Source: an uncultured Clostridia bacterium (GTDB taxonomy: Bacteria; Bacillota; Clostridia; TANB77; CAG-508). Taken from it: a stretch of 62,871 nucleotides of DNA. Position 1 is the first letter of the stretch, and the number at the start of each line of letters is the position of its first letter. Positions 1 through 10,909 of this stretch are shown here, piece after piece. The notes beneath the pieces were generated by a model that worked only from the letters and a program-made list of their open reading frames with translations, had not been told where the DNA came from and ran no database searches. Where the stretch lies: contig CANRKJ010000010.1 in assembly GCA_947631185.1 (NCBI GenBank), positions 1 through 62,871 on the forward strand, written 5' to 3'. Made by a program: the position numbers and the translations under genes.

Positions 1-266
1 CGCAAAAATATTTTCTGAATTTAAAATAAATGTATGGGCGTTCATCAGATGCCCGCATTTCATCATTTTTAATTTTTCATATGTAGGGGCGTTCATCGGA
101 CGCCCGCAAAAATATTTTCTAAATTTAAAATAAATGTATGGGCGTTCATCAGATGCCCGCATTTCATCATTTTTAATTTTTCATATGTAGGGGCGTTCAT
201 CGGACGCCCGCAAAAATATTTTCTAAATTTAAAATAAATGTAGGGGCGCTCATTGGGCGCCCGCCA
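1..266. repeat. 104-bp tandem repeat with GGGCG...CGCCC palindromes
   Basis: The same block recurs with a 104-bp period (units begin at 1, 105 and 209, about 2.5 copies). Each unit has two small inverted repeats of the type GGGCGTTCATC-GGACGCCC, separated by AT-rich spacers. The GC-rich palindromes stand out strongly from the surroundings. No credible gene lies here; the short open frame across the repeat is a by-product of the periodicity. Similar dispersed GC-rich palindromes are common in gut Firmicutes, but their function is unknown. Confidence 0.85.
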
Positions 267-286
267 AAAATTCAATATATTATAAT

Positions 287-3004
287 TTATTCCCTACTAG
301 CTCCATTACATTTTATGGCTTTCATAAATTCAACAATTACTAATGGACTGAATACCAAAATCAATAATTCTAAAATATTATTTAAAGGTAAATGAGGAAT
401 ACTAAATACTTCTCTTAATGCTGGAATTAATAATATAACAAACATCAAAGCAGATGAAACTATAATTGCACCAATAAGTTTTAAATTATTAAATACATTT
501 GTTCTAAATATAGATTCTTTATTATCTCTAACATTAAATACATGTACTAATTCTGAGAAAGCTAATGTTATAAATGCCATAGTTTGTGCAATCTCGATTT
601 TTGATTCATCTAATGTTAATCCACCAATTGGTTCATTTGTTGTTTTCAATCCAACTATAAATGCTATAAGTGTTAATAATCCTATCATAACTCCTTGGTA
701 AACAATTCTCCATGTCATACCTTTTGTAAATATTCCTTTACTATTTTTTATAGGTTTTCTTTTCATAACATCTTTATTAGCAGGATCAAAAGCTAATGCT
801 AATGCTGGAAGTGAATCTGTAACAAGATTTATCCATAAAATATGAACTGGTAATAAAATTTCTAAATTAAATATACTTTCAATTCCACAGAATTTTGCTA
901 TCATAGGAGTTAATAGAGTGGCTAAGAAAAGTACTACAATTTCGCCAACATTACTTGAAAGTAGGAATGATATAGCTTTTAAAATATTATCATATATTCT
1001 TCTTCCTTCTTCAACAGCAGAAACAATTGTAGAAAAATTGTCATCTGTTAAAATAACATCAGCAGCTTCTTTTGAAACATCTGTACCCACAATTCCCATT
1101 GCACATCCAATATCAGATGTTTTTAATGCTGGACTATCATTTACACCATCTCCTGTCATAGCAACTACATCTCCATGTTTTTGCCATGCTTTTACAATTC
1201 TAACTTTATGCTCTGGAGATACTCTAGCATATACTGAATATTTTGTAATATTCTTTTCAAGCTCTTCTTGTGGCATTTTTTCTAAATCAGCACCTGTTAT
1301 AGCTTCACTTTCATCTTTTAATATTCCTAAGTCTTTTGCTATAGCAGATGCAGTAATTTTATGATCACCTGTAATCATTACTGTTTTTATTCCTGCAGAT
1401 TTACATTTTGCTACTGCAATTTTAACTTCTGGTCTTGGTGGATCAATCATACCAACTAATCCTACAAAAGTTAAATCTTTTTCTAAATAAACCATTTCTT
1501 CTTTATGAGGCATATGATCTAAAACCTTATAAGCACAAGCTAAAACTCTTAATGCATCTTTTGCCATTTGCTCATTTATTTTTCTTATTTCAAATGCATA
1601 ATCATTTAAATTTATTTTTACTTCATCATTATATAAGTATGAATTACAACATCTAAGTAATTCATCTACTCCACCTTTTGTATAAACTATATATTGTCCA
1701 TTACTTTTATGAACTGTTGTCATAAGTTTTCTATCAGAATCAAATGGAATTTCTTCTACTCTTGGATTTTCATCAAAAATATTTTTTGAATATTTTAATT
1801 TAAAACCTAAGTCAACTAAAGCTGTTTCTGTTGGGTCTCCAGTAAAACTTCCATCTTTTGCAATTTTGGTATCATTACAAAGCATATTACTATAAACTAA
1901 TTTATCCAAAGTTTTATCATGTTCTTTTATATCTTTAACATTAACTAATTTATTATTCCAATATACTTTTTCTACAGTCATTTTATTTTGAGTTAATGTA
2001 CCTGTTTTATCTGAACAAATAACTGTAGCACAACCTAAAGTTTCAACTGCAGGAAGTCTTTTAACAATCGCATTTCTTTTAACCATTCTTTGTACACCAA
2101 TAGCTAAAACAATTGTTGTAATTGCAGCTAATCCTTCTGGGATTGCAGCAACAGCTAATGACACAGCTGTCATAAACATGTTAATTATAGGTTTTCCTTG
2201 AATTAAACCTAAAGCAAATATTACGAAACAAATTAGTAATGCAACTATACCTAAAGTTTTTCCCAAAGCATTTAATTTAACTTGAAGTGGAGTTTCTTGC
2301 TTTTCTGTATTATTTATTATACCAGCAATTTTTCCTACTTCTGTATTCATTCCTGTTTCAACAACAATACCTTTTCCTCTTCCATATGTTACTAAACTTG
2401 AAGAAAATAACATATTTATTCTATCACCAATTCCTACTTCTCCTTCTATTGCCTCAGATTGTTTTTCAACAGGAACAGATTCTCCAGTAAGTGATGCTTC
2501 TTGTGACTTTAAATTAACAGCATCTACAATTCTTAAATCTGCTGGAATATAATCACCTGTATCCACAATTACAATATCACCTGGTACTAATTCTCTAGCA
2601 GGTATTACTGATACTGTACCATTTCTCAAAACTTTTGATGCATGATCACTCAATTTTTGAAGAGCTTCTAATGATTTTTCAGCTTTACTTTCTTGAGCTA
2701 CTCCAATTATAGCATTTACTATAACAACTATCATAATAATTATTGAATCAGCTATTCCTTCTCCTTGAACATAACCTACTATTCCAGAAACTATTGCTGC
2801 AATAATTAAAATAATAATCATAAAATCCTTAAATTGTTCAATAAATCTTTCTAATATAGTTTTTTTCTTACCAGCTTGTAATTCATTAAATCCGTATTTT
2901 TCCCTGTTCTTTTTAACTTGTTCGTCACTTAGCCCTTTTCCGCTCTCTACTTCGAATTCTTTTTCGATATTAACAATACGTTTGTTATACCATTCTTCCT
3001 TCAT
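287..3004 (-). CDS. P-type cation-transporting ATPase (SERCA-like, probable Mn2+/Ca2+ exporter)
   Basis: This 905-residue protein couples ATP hydrolysis to cation export across the cytoplasmic membrane. The family motifs appear in order: an N-terminal cation-ATPase domain, the actuator motif TGES (about residue 175), the membrane PEGL motif in AAIPEGLAA (about 290), the phosphorylation site DKTGTLT (about 333), the hinge TGDGVND (about 620) and a C-terminal membrane block. PEGL with the SERCA-type layout points to Ca2+ or Mn2+. Length is normal for the family. The start has a GGAGG site (AGGAGGTAAAAATG). A yybP-ykoY riboswitch with its terminator lies just upstream, and that class senses Mn2+, so I infer a role in Mn2+ efflux. 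Calcium export remains possible from the protein alone. Confidence 0.92.
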   Translation of the reverse strand: MKEEWYNKRIVNIEKEFEVESGKGLSDEQVKKNREKYGFNELQAGKKKTILERFIEQFKDFMIIILIIAAIVSGIVGYVQGEGIADSIIIMIVVIVNAIIGVAQESKAEKSLEALQKLSDHASKVLRNGTVSVIPARELVPGDIVIVDTGDYIPADLRIVDAVNLKSQEASLTGESVPVEKQSEAIEGEVGIGDRINMLFSSSLVTYGRGKGIVVETGMNTEVGKIAGIINNTEKQETPLQVKLNALGKTLGIVALLICFVIFALGLIQGKPIINMFMTAVSLAVAAIPEGLAAITTIVLAIGVQRMVKRNAIVKRLPAVETLGCATVICSDKTGTLTQNKMTVEKVYWNNKLVNVKDIKEHDKTLDKLVYSNMLCNDTKIAKDGSFTGDPTETALVDLGFKLKYSKNIFDENPRVEEIPFDSDRKLMTTVHKSNGQYIVYTKGGVDELLRCCNSYLYNDEVKINLNDYAFEIRKINEQMAKDALRVLACAYKVLDHMPHKEEMVYLEKDLTFVGLVGMIDPPRPEVKIAVAKCKSAGIKTVMITGDHKITASAIAKDLGILKDESEAITGADLEKMPQEELEKNITKYSVYARVSPEHKVRIVKAWQKHGDVVAMTGDGVNDSPALKTSDIGCAMGIVGTDVSKEAADVILTDDNFSTIVSAVEEGRRIYDNILKAISFLLSSNVGEIVVLFLATLLTPMIAKFCGIESIFNLEILLPVHILWINLVTDSLPALALAFDPANKDVMKRKPIKNSKGIFTKGMTWRIVYQGVMIGLLTLIAFIVGLKTTNEPIGGLTLDESKIEIAQTMAFITLAFSELVHVFNVRDNKESIFRTNVFNNLKLIGAIIVSSALMFVILLIPALREVFSIPHLPLNNILELLILVFSPLVIVEFMKAIKCNGASRE

Positions 3005-3136
3005 TTTTACCTCCTATAAATCTTATTTAAAATATTATATTATTAGCTAGTCCATAATATAATTGTTATTTTAACATAATACCAAAATCATTTACTAAAT
3101 TATATACATTTATTTTTTTAATATTCCTATATCATA

Positions 3137-3187
3137 AAACAAGACTTTTAAGAAAATAATATTTTAATATTATTTTCTTAAAAGTCT
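3137..3187 (-). terminator. Intrinsic terminator of the Mn riboswitch
   Basis: A long hairpin (arms GACTTTTAAGAAAATAATATT and its near-perfect complement) is followed by TTGTTTT on the minus strand. The 5' arm overlaps the 3' strand of the riboswitch closing helix. Ligand-stabilised aptamer and terminator would therefore compete, the arrangement expected for transcriptional control of the ATPase gene downstream. Confidence 0.8.
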
Positions 3188-3270
3188 TGTTTACTACTAA
3201 AAGTAGCTTATTTACCAGGTTTTTACACCGCGATTGTTGATAAATAATTTAAAACTACTCCCTTTTAGAA
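3183..3270 (-). ncRNA. yybP-ykoY (manganese) riboswitch
   Basis: Read on the minus strand, the leader has AAAGGGAGTAGT, then ATCGCGGTGTAAAAACC, then GCTACTTTTAGTAG and finally CAAGACTTTTA. These are the order and sequences expected of the yybP-ykoY class, including the GGGGAGTAG-like 5' strand and the AAGACTTT-type 3' strand. The class is known to sense Mn2+ and to control Mn exporters including P-type ATPases, which matches the gene downstream. A terminator overlaps its 3' end. Boundaries are approximate. Confidence 0.82.
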
Positions 3271-3387
3271 ATATTTATTATATTTTAATATTATATTAAA
3301 TATTTGTCAATTATTAACAAAGTATTTTATAAATTATATTATAATTATATTTATAATTTTTGTAAATAATTCATTTTATATAATTAA

Positions 3388-3421
3388 AAAATAGGCAAAT
3401 CATTTCTGATTTGCCTATTAA
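3388..3421 (-). terminator. Rho-independent terminator after the 197-residue anchored protein
   Basis: A hairpin with arms AATAGGCAAATCA/TGATTTGCCTATT and loop GAAA, followed by T's on the minus strand, ends the long minus-strand cluster that begins with the pilM/N gene. The arms are symmetric, so it could also act on the other strand. Confidence 0.85.
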
Positions 3422-3423
3422 AA

Positions 3424-4017
3424 TTACTCATATTCTATAAAAACATTATCATCAGACTTTTTATCATATACTTTTATATTAAATATTAATTCTTCATTAT
3501 CATAAACAGCTTTTAATCTAGTAAGAGTTTTATTAGTTTTTTCATCATATACAGCATCATCTAATATAGTTAAATTTTTTATTTTCTGTAATTTAGTAGA
3601 GAAATTAAATGTTATTTTCTTAATTAAATTTTCGAAATCTTCTTCATTATCTATTCCTGTTTCAACTAAAATTTCATCTTTATTTTCTTTAAAATATTCA
3701 TCTACATTATTTTCGGAAATTTTTTTACAATATTTTGGAATAACAATTCTAAAAAAATTATCCCAATTTTCTTGAATATCTTTAGCATCTATTTTGCTAT
3801 AATAATAAGCAAAAAATTTACTACTGTCATCTGCTGTTATAGCATCTTCATCTAAATGCTCGACTTCCTCATCTGGTTTTATTGAATATCTATATTCACT
3901 ACTAAAGAAATTTTCATTATCTTTAGATTTAACTTTATTAAATTTAACTAATAAAAAAACTAAAATAAACAATATAACTAATAATATTAATATAATTAAT
4001 ATAATTTTCTTTCTCAT
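3424..4017 (-). CDS. Membrane-anchored protein of unknown function
   Basis: This 197-residue protein starts with a basic stub and one strong hydrophobic segment (about residues 4-26), followed by a hydrophilic extracytoplasmic part rich in Asp, Glu and Lys. No catalytic motif or family signature was recognised. The ATG is preceded by GGGGGAGAT. It sits 15 bp behind the giant hydrolase gene and is followed by a terminator, so it is the last gene of that transcription unit. Its position suggests an accessory role at the cell surface. The shape (N-terminal anchor plus a small mixed domain) resembles the two NTF2-like proteins further upstream, but the fold cannot be assigned by eye. Confidence 0.75.
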   Translation of the reverse strand: MRKKIILIILILLVILFILVFLLVKFNKVKSKDNENFFSSEYRYSIKPDEEVEHLDEDAITADDSSKFFAYYYSKIDAKDIQENWDNFFRIVIPKYCKKISENNVDEYFKENKDEILVETGIDNEEDFENLIKKITFNFSTKLQKIKNLTILDDAVYDEKTNKTLTRLKAVYDNEELIFNIKVYDKKSDDNVFIEYE

Positions 4018-4032
4018 ATCTCCCCCCTATAA

Positions 4033-7000
4033 TTAATAACTATCTAGAAATCCCGGATTTTGACCTACTCCATAACTTGCTCCATTTGGGGCATTTTTAA
4101 TATCACCTGTTTCCATCCATTCCATTATTTGCTCTTCAGTTAATATATCGTTAATTATATCTACAGCAAGTTTTGCTTGAGAATTCCATCTCGTTGCTAA
4201 AGAACCTGCAGTTGAACCTGTTTTTTCAGCTTTTTTCATTAAAGCAATTACATTTTCTTCTGGTGATTTACTTTCACTAACACAATTTTGCCAACCAAGA
4301 TTTGGTCCCCATGCTAATAAAGAAAAATATGTTCCTATTAATCCAGGATTATGTGTATCTAATATCCAAGATACTCCTTGATTTTCCATAGTTTTTGCAT
4401 TATCTTCAGTAGCGATTTGAGCTTCCAAATTCAACAATTTATTATGGTCCTTTTCATCCATAGCCTTAAAGGCTTGTTTTATCTGAGAATCATCATCTTT
4501 TGCAATATCATTCCATACAGTATTTGCATCCCAACTAATAAATTGTTGAACTCCACTACAAAATGATGGATCTAATTCATATAATTTTTTACATAAAATA
4601 TCTGATATATTATTCATATTTTTGTTTGGTAAAGTAGTCCATTGAATTATTCCTAAACCTACTTCGGGTCCATTGCTACCAGTCCACGCTCTTCCATTAT
4701 AAGTACCAATTTTTGCATTTCCACCTTCATATGGCATAAAGTAGAAATTAAATATATCACCAGTAATTGAAGAATTGCTTGATTGATTTCCACTTGCATC
4801 TTCAATCTCTAAATAGTCTTCCACATTTTCTACAACAGATTCGTCTTTGTCTTTCATAATAATTCTTATATTAGCATTACCAGCTACACCTAAAATAGTT
4901 CCAGCCTTAAGATATAAATCATTATCTAATTTAATCATTGATGGCATTGATTCTTTTCTTTCTTCTCTTTCTTCTAACTGTTTTTTTACACTTTCAACAT
5001 AATATTTTGGTATTTCCTTTTTAGTATAATAATTTATTTTGTATTTGTCTATATTAAAATCTTCATCTGTTGATTCTGTAGATTCTGAAGTATCATCTGT
5101 TTCTGTCTCGTCTGATGTATCTTCACTTGATGAATCATTTGATGCTACATTGGTACTTGAAGATAATAATTCACTTCCACTTTCAGAATTTTTTGTAAAT
5201 AATTGTCCCATTATTGTATTATCTATATCTGATAATGTTTCATCTTCTTCCATGGTTCCTGTTAAATCAATTCCTTCAATATATATAGTATAACTATCAC
5301 ATATAGTTTTGCTCTGTTTTTCATTATAATAATCCTCATAGAATGCTTCTAAAGAATCTTTATACTGAGAAACGTCACTAGATGCTGATAAAAATTTAGT
5401 TAATGATTCTTTTCCTATAATTTCTAATTTTACATATCCTGTTTTATAAGATTTTCCTATTGGGCTATTTTCATCTAATTCTTTCTCACTCGCAGATAAT
5501 GCTATTGCATCATATTGACCTTGTGTTACCATTGTTTTTTTATAATTAGAAGTTGATGTACTATTATCAGAACTATCTGTTTCATCTGTTTCATCTGTTT
5601 CATCTGTTTCGTCTGTATCTTCACTTTCAGTTTCTGAACTTTCTTTTTCATCACTTTTATTATTTTCTATTGTTTCATCATCTGCAACATAGAATGATTC
5701 TAATATTTTATCTTGTGTTTCACTATTAACAGTTACTTCTCCTATTTCAAGTACTTTTGCTGTAGCTGGTGAAACTATTGGATCACCTTTTTCATAACCA
5801 TCGAATGTTGGTACTCCACCTCCTGTTGTTTTTGGGCTACTTCCATCTGGAGCCTCATTTGGAATTATAACATTAGTTACACCTGCATTTGAAATTAAAT
5901 CATCTAAACTACCATTATAAGTATATTCATTTTCTAAGTAACTATAGTTTTTATATCCATACCAACCTCCACCAACTTGATTCATTATTACCTTTCCATC
6001 TTCTTCTCCAAATAATACCACATAATGTCCCCATTTTGTCATTTGGCGTGTAACTAATACAATTACAGGTTTTCCTTCACTCCATGCAGTTTCTATAGCT
6101 CCTTTTAAATTAGACGATGTAGATGTTGCTGATATACCACACTCCTCCATAACTTTGCTTACTGTACCTATAGATAGTTCATTTCCTATAGCTTGTGCTT
6201 TTTTTCCACAACCTAATGGAGTATATTCATCACCTACTAATCCAAAACCACTTAATATTGTTGCAGCTGATGTAACACCACATGCATAATCTGCATAAGT
6301 ACCTGCATTATAACTACTACCACCCCATTCTGAGTATCCTTGCTTATACATATAATATGTTACTCCATTATATGTTAATGTTGCATCACAATGCATTGAT
6401 TTTTCATTATTAGCTTTTTCATACACAATACCTGATGATGAGTCTCTTGAAGATATTTTAAATCCATCTTCGCTTAAGTTTTTATTTTCTTGTTCAACCT
6501 TAGATATTTCTTCTTTCTCGTCAGAATTATCTTCACTAGAACTTTCAAAAGTTTCCTTCACACTAGAATCATTCTCATCAATTTCATATTCATCTATTTT
6601 ATTTTCATATTCTTCAATTTTTACTTTTAATGCTTCTATATTATTCTCATATTCTGATTTTTTAGAACTATCTTTTTCATTATCTATTTGAGTTGTATAT
6701 CTTTGTATAAGTTCATTTGCATATGAAATATAAAACTCAATATGTTCTAAAATTTGATTATTTGATACATTATTTGAAATATCATTTTGAATCGTTTGTT
6801 CCATAGAACTTAATATATCATTATATGATTTTACAATATCTTCAAACTGTACTTCATTTAGTGATTTAGTAATATAGTCTAAATCATCATATGCTGTTTT
6901 TGAATGTATATATGTTCCATAAACATCTGGCTTTTTGTCATATAGTCTATATGGCCATCCAGCTGATCCTGATTCTGGTAATACCCATTCTAATATGTCT

Positions 7001-10000
7001 TTTGCTGGTTCTATTAAATCTTCTGTATCAAAATAATCTAATTCAACAAATAATTCTTTTAAATCTCTATATGCATAATCTGCATCTGCTGTGTGAGTAT
7101 TTTCTAATATTGAAAATGCAGTTAAACTCTCTGTAGTTAAATCTACTTTTGAAATTAAATCTGGATTTCTTGGATCATATGTAAATTTTGTTTTAGCTGT
7201 TATAGCCAATCCATCATCTGTTGTATCTCCTATATCCAAATCCTGATATTCATAGCTTGCAATATCTGCAACTAAATTTCCATCATCATCTGTTTCTCCT
7301 GAAAAGTTTCTTGAAAACTTAAATTCATCTGTCCAACTAGATATTTCTCCTTCATAATAAATCAAATCTATGTATCCATTTAAAGTTGCTTCTAATTTTT
7401 GATTTTCTAATTCAGCAGGTTTTCCGTTCGTATAACTGCTTTAATGATTCAACAAATCCTGGTATAGTCATATTTCTTATCGCTGTTCTAGCAAATGTTT
7501 CGAATTTTGCATCTATAGTAGACATAATTCCACTTGTAGTGTTTTTGTATAGGTCTAATACATCACGCCAATCATCTCTAATCTGAAAAGCAGTTTCAAC
7601 AGTTCCATCATATCTATAATATTTTTTATTTTTGAACAAATATTTTATTTTTGAATTTGTCATTCCTCTTTGACCATCTTCAGTCTGTTTAATTACATTT
7701 TCAGCAGATAAAGTATAATAAAATACAGCTACTCTTTTTTTACCTAAACTCTTTCTATAATTATCATAAGCAGTTTGAATGCTTTGAATTTTTCTTGGAG
7801 AATTTTCATCTACATCTAATTTTACTTTTTCATTTGATGACTCTTCATCATATGAATATGCAGACCAACCACCATTTGCTACATTATCTGATGCAATATA
7901 ACTACCATTGATTTCATCAGCCGAAATGGTTTTAGCTCTCTTTATATATGAAATATCTAATTTTTTAAACAATCTCTCTATATCACTTTGGTTAGTATTT
8001 GTGTCCTCATCATCTTCCTCATCATCTTCTTCATCATCTTCTTCACTATCTTCATTACCATTATTTTCTTGTTCAAAATATTCTTTTTTAGTTTCATCAC
8101 TAACTTCTGTTTTAGGATCTATATAACCATAATAATCTATTCCTTCTTTGCTTAATGGATTCTCTATAGCTGTATAAATTTCTTCTGGTAGGTCTGAATT
8201 TTTATCTTTCCAATCTTCTACATCATCTTCACTTTCTAAGTATGTGCCGTCTGAATTTATTATGAAAATTGCATAATCTTTATTATCTTCATCTAATAAA
8301 TATTTAGTCCAAAGTTCTCCTGTACCTTTTAAAAACTCTTCATCATTTTCTATTAATTGTAGTTTATCTAAAGTTAAATCACCTTTATGATATTCTTCAT
8401 ATTCATCATAAACTTTATTAGTTGCTACATCATCTTCCCCTGGAATTATGAAGAATGTATCTCTAAACCAACTTCCAACAACTCTAGCTAAATATGGCTC
8501 ATGTGTTTGAAAACTCTGATCATCTATCTTTCCTAAAGCTTTTATAATATCGTTAATGTATTTTCTACAATTTGGACAAACTTGTTCTATATCATCTATT
8601 TTTTCAGAACAAGTTGTTTGACCTGGTGTAAAACCACGTTCTTTTGCTTTATTATAACTTAGACTTTTATACCCAATTGCAGCCATATCATAATTTCCAT
8701 CTACACTTGTTCTTCTTATTAAAAGTGATAATACAAATTCTCCATCTGCATCTGGATCATATCCATCTTCTCCTTCTTTTTTATTATCATCATTTGTTCC
8801 CCATACTGCAATAGGTATTTCATAATAATCATCTGAAGATTTAGTAAATGATACAAAATCATCCCATTTTAAATAATTTCCTATGTAACCTTTATTATCT
8901 GGATCTGGATCAAATAATGTTCTAATACTAATTGGACATTTTTCAGGATTATCATCTATAACTATATTAAATTCTTCTTTATTCTCTTTTATTTGTTTAT
9001 AATAAGATCTTAGCATATCTATAACACCATACTTATCCTGTTCGGATCCCTGATATTTTTCTTTGATATGTTTACTTAATTTTTTTAATTTTATGGTATT
9101 ACCATTTTGATAAAAAAATGTATCTTTTTCACCACCTGTTTCAACCAACAATAAAGACTTTCCTTCCGCTATTGCTTTATCTTTTGCTTCTTCTACTTCT
9201 TTATTTGAAAATACCTCTTCCTTCATAAAAGTTATACATTTTTCCCATGAGCCATATTCTGTTATTTTTTTATCTTCAAATACATTGTCATAATAATCTA
9301 ATTCATTAAGTGACACGTCTGTTAAACACTTAGTTCCATCTGCTTTAGCTCCACCATTTCCAGAATACCAATAAACTTCACTTGGATCTTGTCCTCCACA
9401 TGTATATTTTCCACTTGTTAAACTTTCTATTTTATATTGTTTCATTATTTCTTTAGCTTCTTTTCTATTTAAGTACCATGCATCAAAAGGAACCAAGATA
9501 TGAGTTGTTTTCATAGCATCTGCATCTGTATATTTTAAATATATATCATCATTATCATCATCTTTCATTTCAGGAGTATGAAAATAAGCATCTACTTGAG
9601 CATCTTCTATATAATCTAAATAAATTTGAGCTCTTGTATCAAATGTTTGAACCATTGTTGTTACTAAATCAGGAGACATTGTTGCTAAATGTAGAGCTAT
9701 TAAGAAATCTTGAGATAAACCATATCTACCAGTCCATCCATCTAATTCAAATGTCATAGGATTAGTTCCCCATCCCACTTTAATACTTAACTGGTTATTT
9801 TGGGTTATTGTAATTTTGGTTGATCTTGTAACCATATCAAATACACCGTTTAGCGGGATTTAATAATTTACTTACCAAATCTTTAATATCTCCCACTCCA
9901 ACTTGATCAAATAAATCATATGGGTCTGTTGCTACTCCATTTTCTGAATTCCACAATTCTAATAAACCTTGTGCCCATGAGCCCTGATATCCATTTAATA

Positions 10001-10829
10001 ATTTATTCATATAAACTGCGAATTTATAATAAAATATATCATCATTATTTCTTATTATGTATATTCTTCTATTACTTACAGCATATGTTCTTAATATACT
10101 TGATTCATCATTTATATCTTTAACTTTTCCATTTTCATCATATGTTATTCCATATTTTGTGTAATCACCTGATGAACCATCATATTTTTTTGGTAAACCA
10201 GTAAAATTATATTCCTGTCCATCTACATCATAAAAAGAACCTATATATTGTTGTTTATCATCTTCGGAATCCTTGTCTTTGTATAAAAAAACTTTATATG
10301 TTGGACCATTTTCTTCTTGTTCATCAGCAGGAATGTCTTCAACTACTCTTTCATAGCCCTGTTCTTCTAAGTATTCTACTGTTTTAGTATTATCAAATGG
10401 ATCTGGTTTTACAAAACCATAACCAATTAAATCATAATCCATACTATGTATATAATCAGCTAATTCTAAAACATCTTCATCACTAGTTGTGGCATCTGCA
10501 TCAGTTTCATATATGCATTTAATACTTGTGGCAACTTTAGAAAATATTTGATTGATTTTTCCGCTCAACATACCAGGCATATTAAGAAAAAAACCAATAA
10601 TACCAACAACTATTATAATGATTAAAATAATTATTACAGCAGCAATTAAATATGGAATTATAGGGCCTAATGCTGCTATGGCTTTTGCCATAATTTTACT
10701 CTGAGCTCCATTTGGTTTTGATAATACTTTTTTCATTTTAGATAAATTTTCTACAGAAGATTTCTTTTTATTTTGTACATCTTCTTTTGCATCATCTATT
10801 AAACTTCTTTCATCATCATCCTCATTCAT
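4033..10829 (-). CDS. Giant membrane-anchored cell-wall hydrolase (C39-like peptidase plus phage-tail-lysozyme domain), two +1 frameshifts at CGG
   Basis: Three consecutive open frames (330, 807 and 1110 residues) join into one 2264-residue product if one base is skipped at two CGG codons, 9846-9848 and 7424-7426. The span of 6797 nt minus two is divisible by three. In order: a charged cytoplasmic N-terminus, one membrane segment (about 55-82), a long extracytoplasmic region of unknown fold with a CPNC motif, a C39-like papain-fold domain (about 1476-1644; Cys in YACGVTSAA, His in KWGHYVV), a region resembling a LytM/M23 domain without its His ligands and split by Asp/Glu/Ser/Thr repeats (TDETDETDETDET), and a C-terminal phage-tail-lysozyme-like domain (about 2024-2225, GLGIIQWT). 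It probably cuts peptidoglycan and its crosslinks. RBS TAGGAGG precedes the ATG. If the shifts do not occur, the hydrolytic domains would need internal starts and would lack the anchor. Confidence 0.8.
7412..7426 (-). other. +1 frameshift site at CGG (giant hydrolase, site 2)
   Basis: The zero frame reads GAA CGG AAA ACC TGC TGA. Skipping the C (position 7426) gives GAA GGA AAA CCT GCT GAA and opens the next 1130 residues. Before the next in-frame ATG (7365) there are about 20 codons of protein-like sequence (Gly-Lys-Pro-Ala-Glu-Leu-Glu...), so reinitiation at that ATG would discard coding sequence. Frameshifting explains the open upstream stretch better. Confidence 0.75.
9837..9848 (-). other. 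+1 frameshift site at CGG (giant hydrolase, site 1)
   Basis: The zero frame reads AAA CGG TGT ATT TGA. Skipping the C (position 9848) gives AAA GGT GTA TTT GAT ATG and continues into the 807-codon frame. The P-site codon before CGG is AAA and the resumed codon is GGT (Gly). The layout is the same as at the other four sites. Confidence 0.75.
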
Positions 10830-10909
10830 CTGATACCTCCTAATTAAGAGATTTACCCACTATATATATTATAACAAATTTTTACATAAAAGTAAATTCT
10901 ATTATATAA

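Noticed and set aside
93-275. 60-codon open frame in the tandem repeat
   Set aside because: It follows the repeat periodicity, has no RBS and encodes repeat-derived peptide only.
918-1364. Plus-strand open frames opposite the ATPase, hydrolase, polA and other genes
   Set aside because: They are shadows in the complementary frame of clear genes, with low-complexity Leu/Ser/Phe composition and no RBS.
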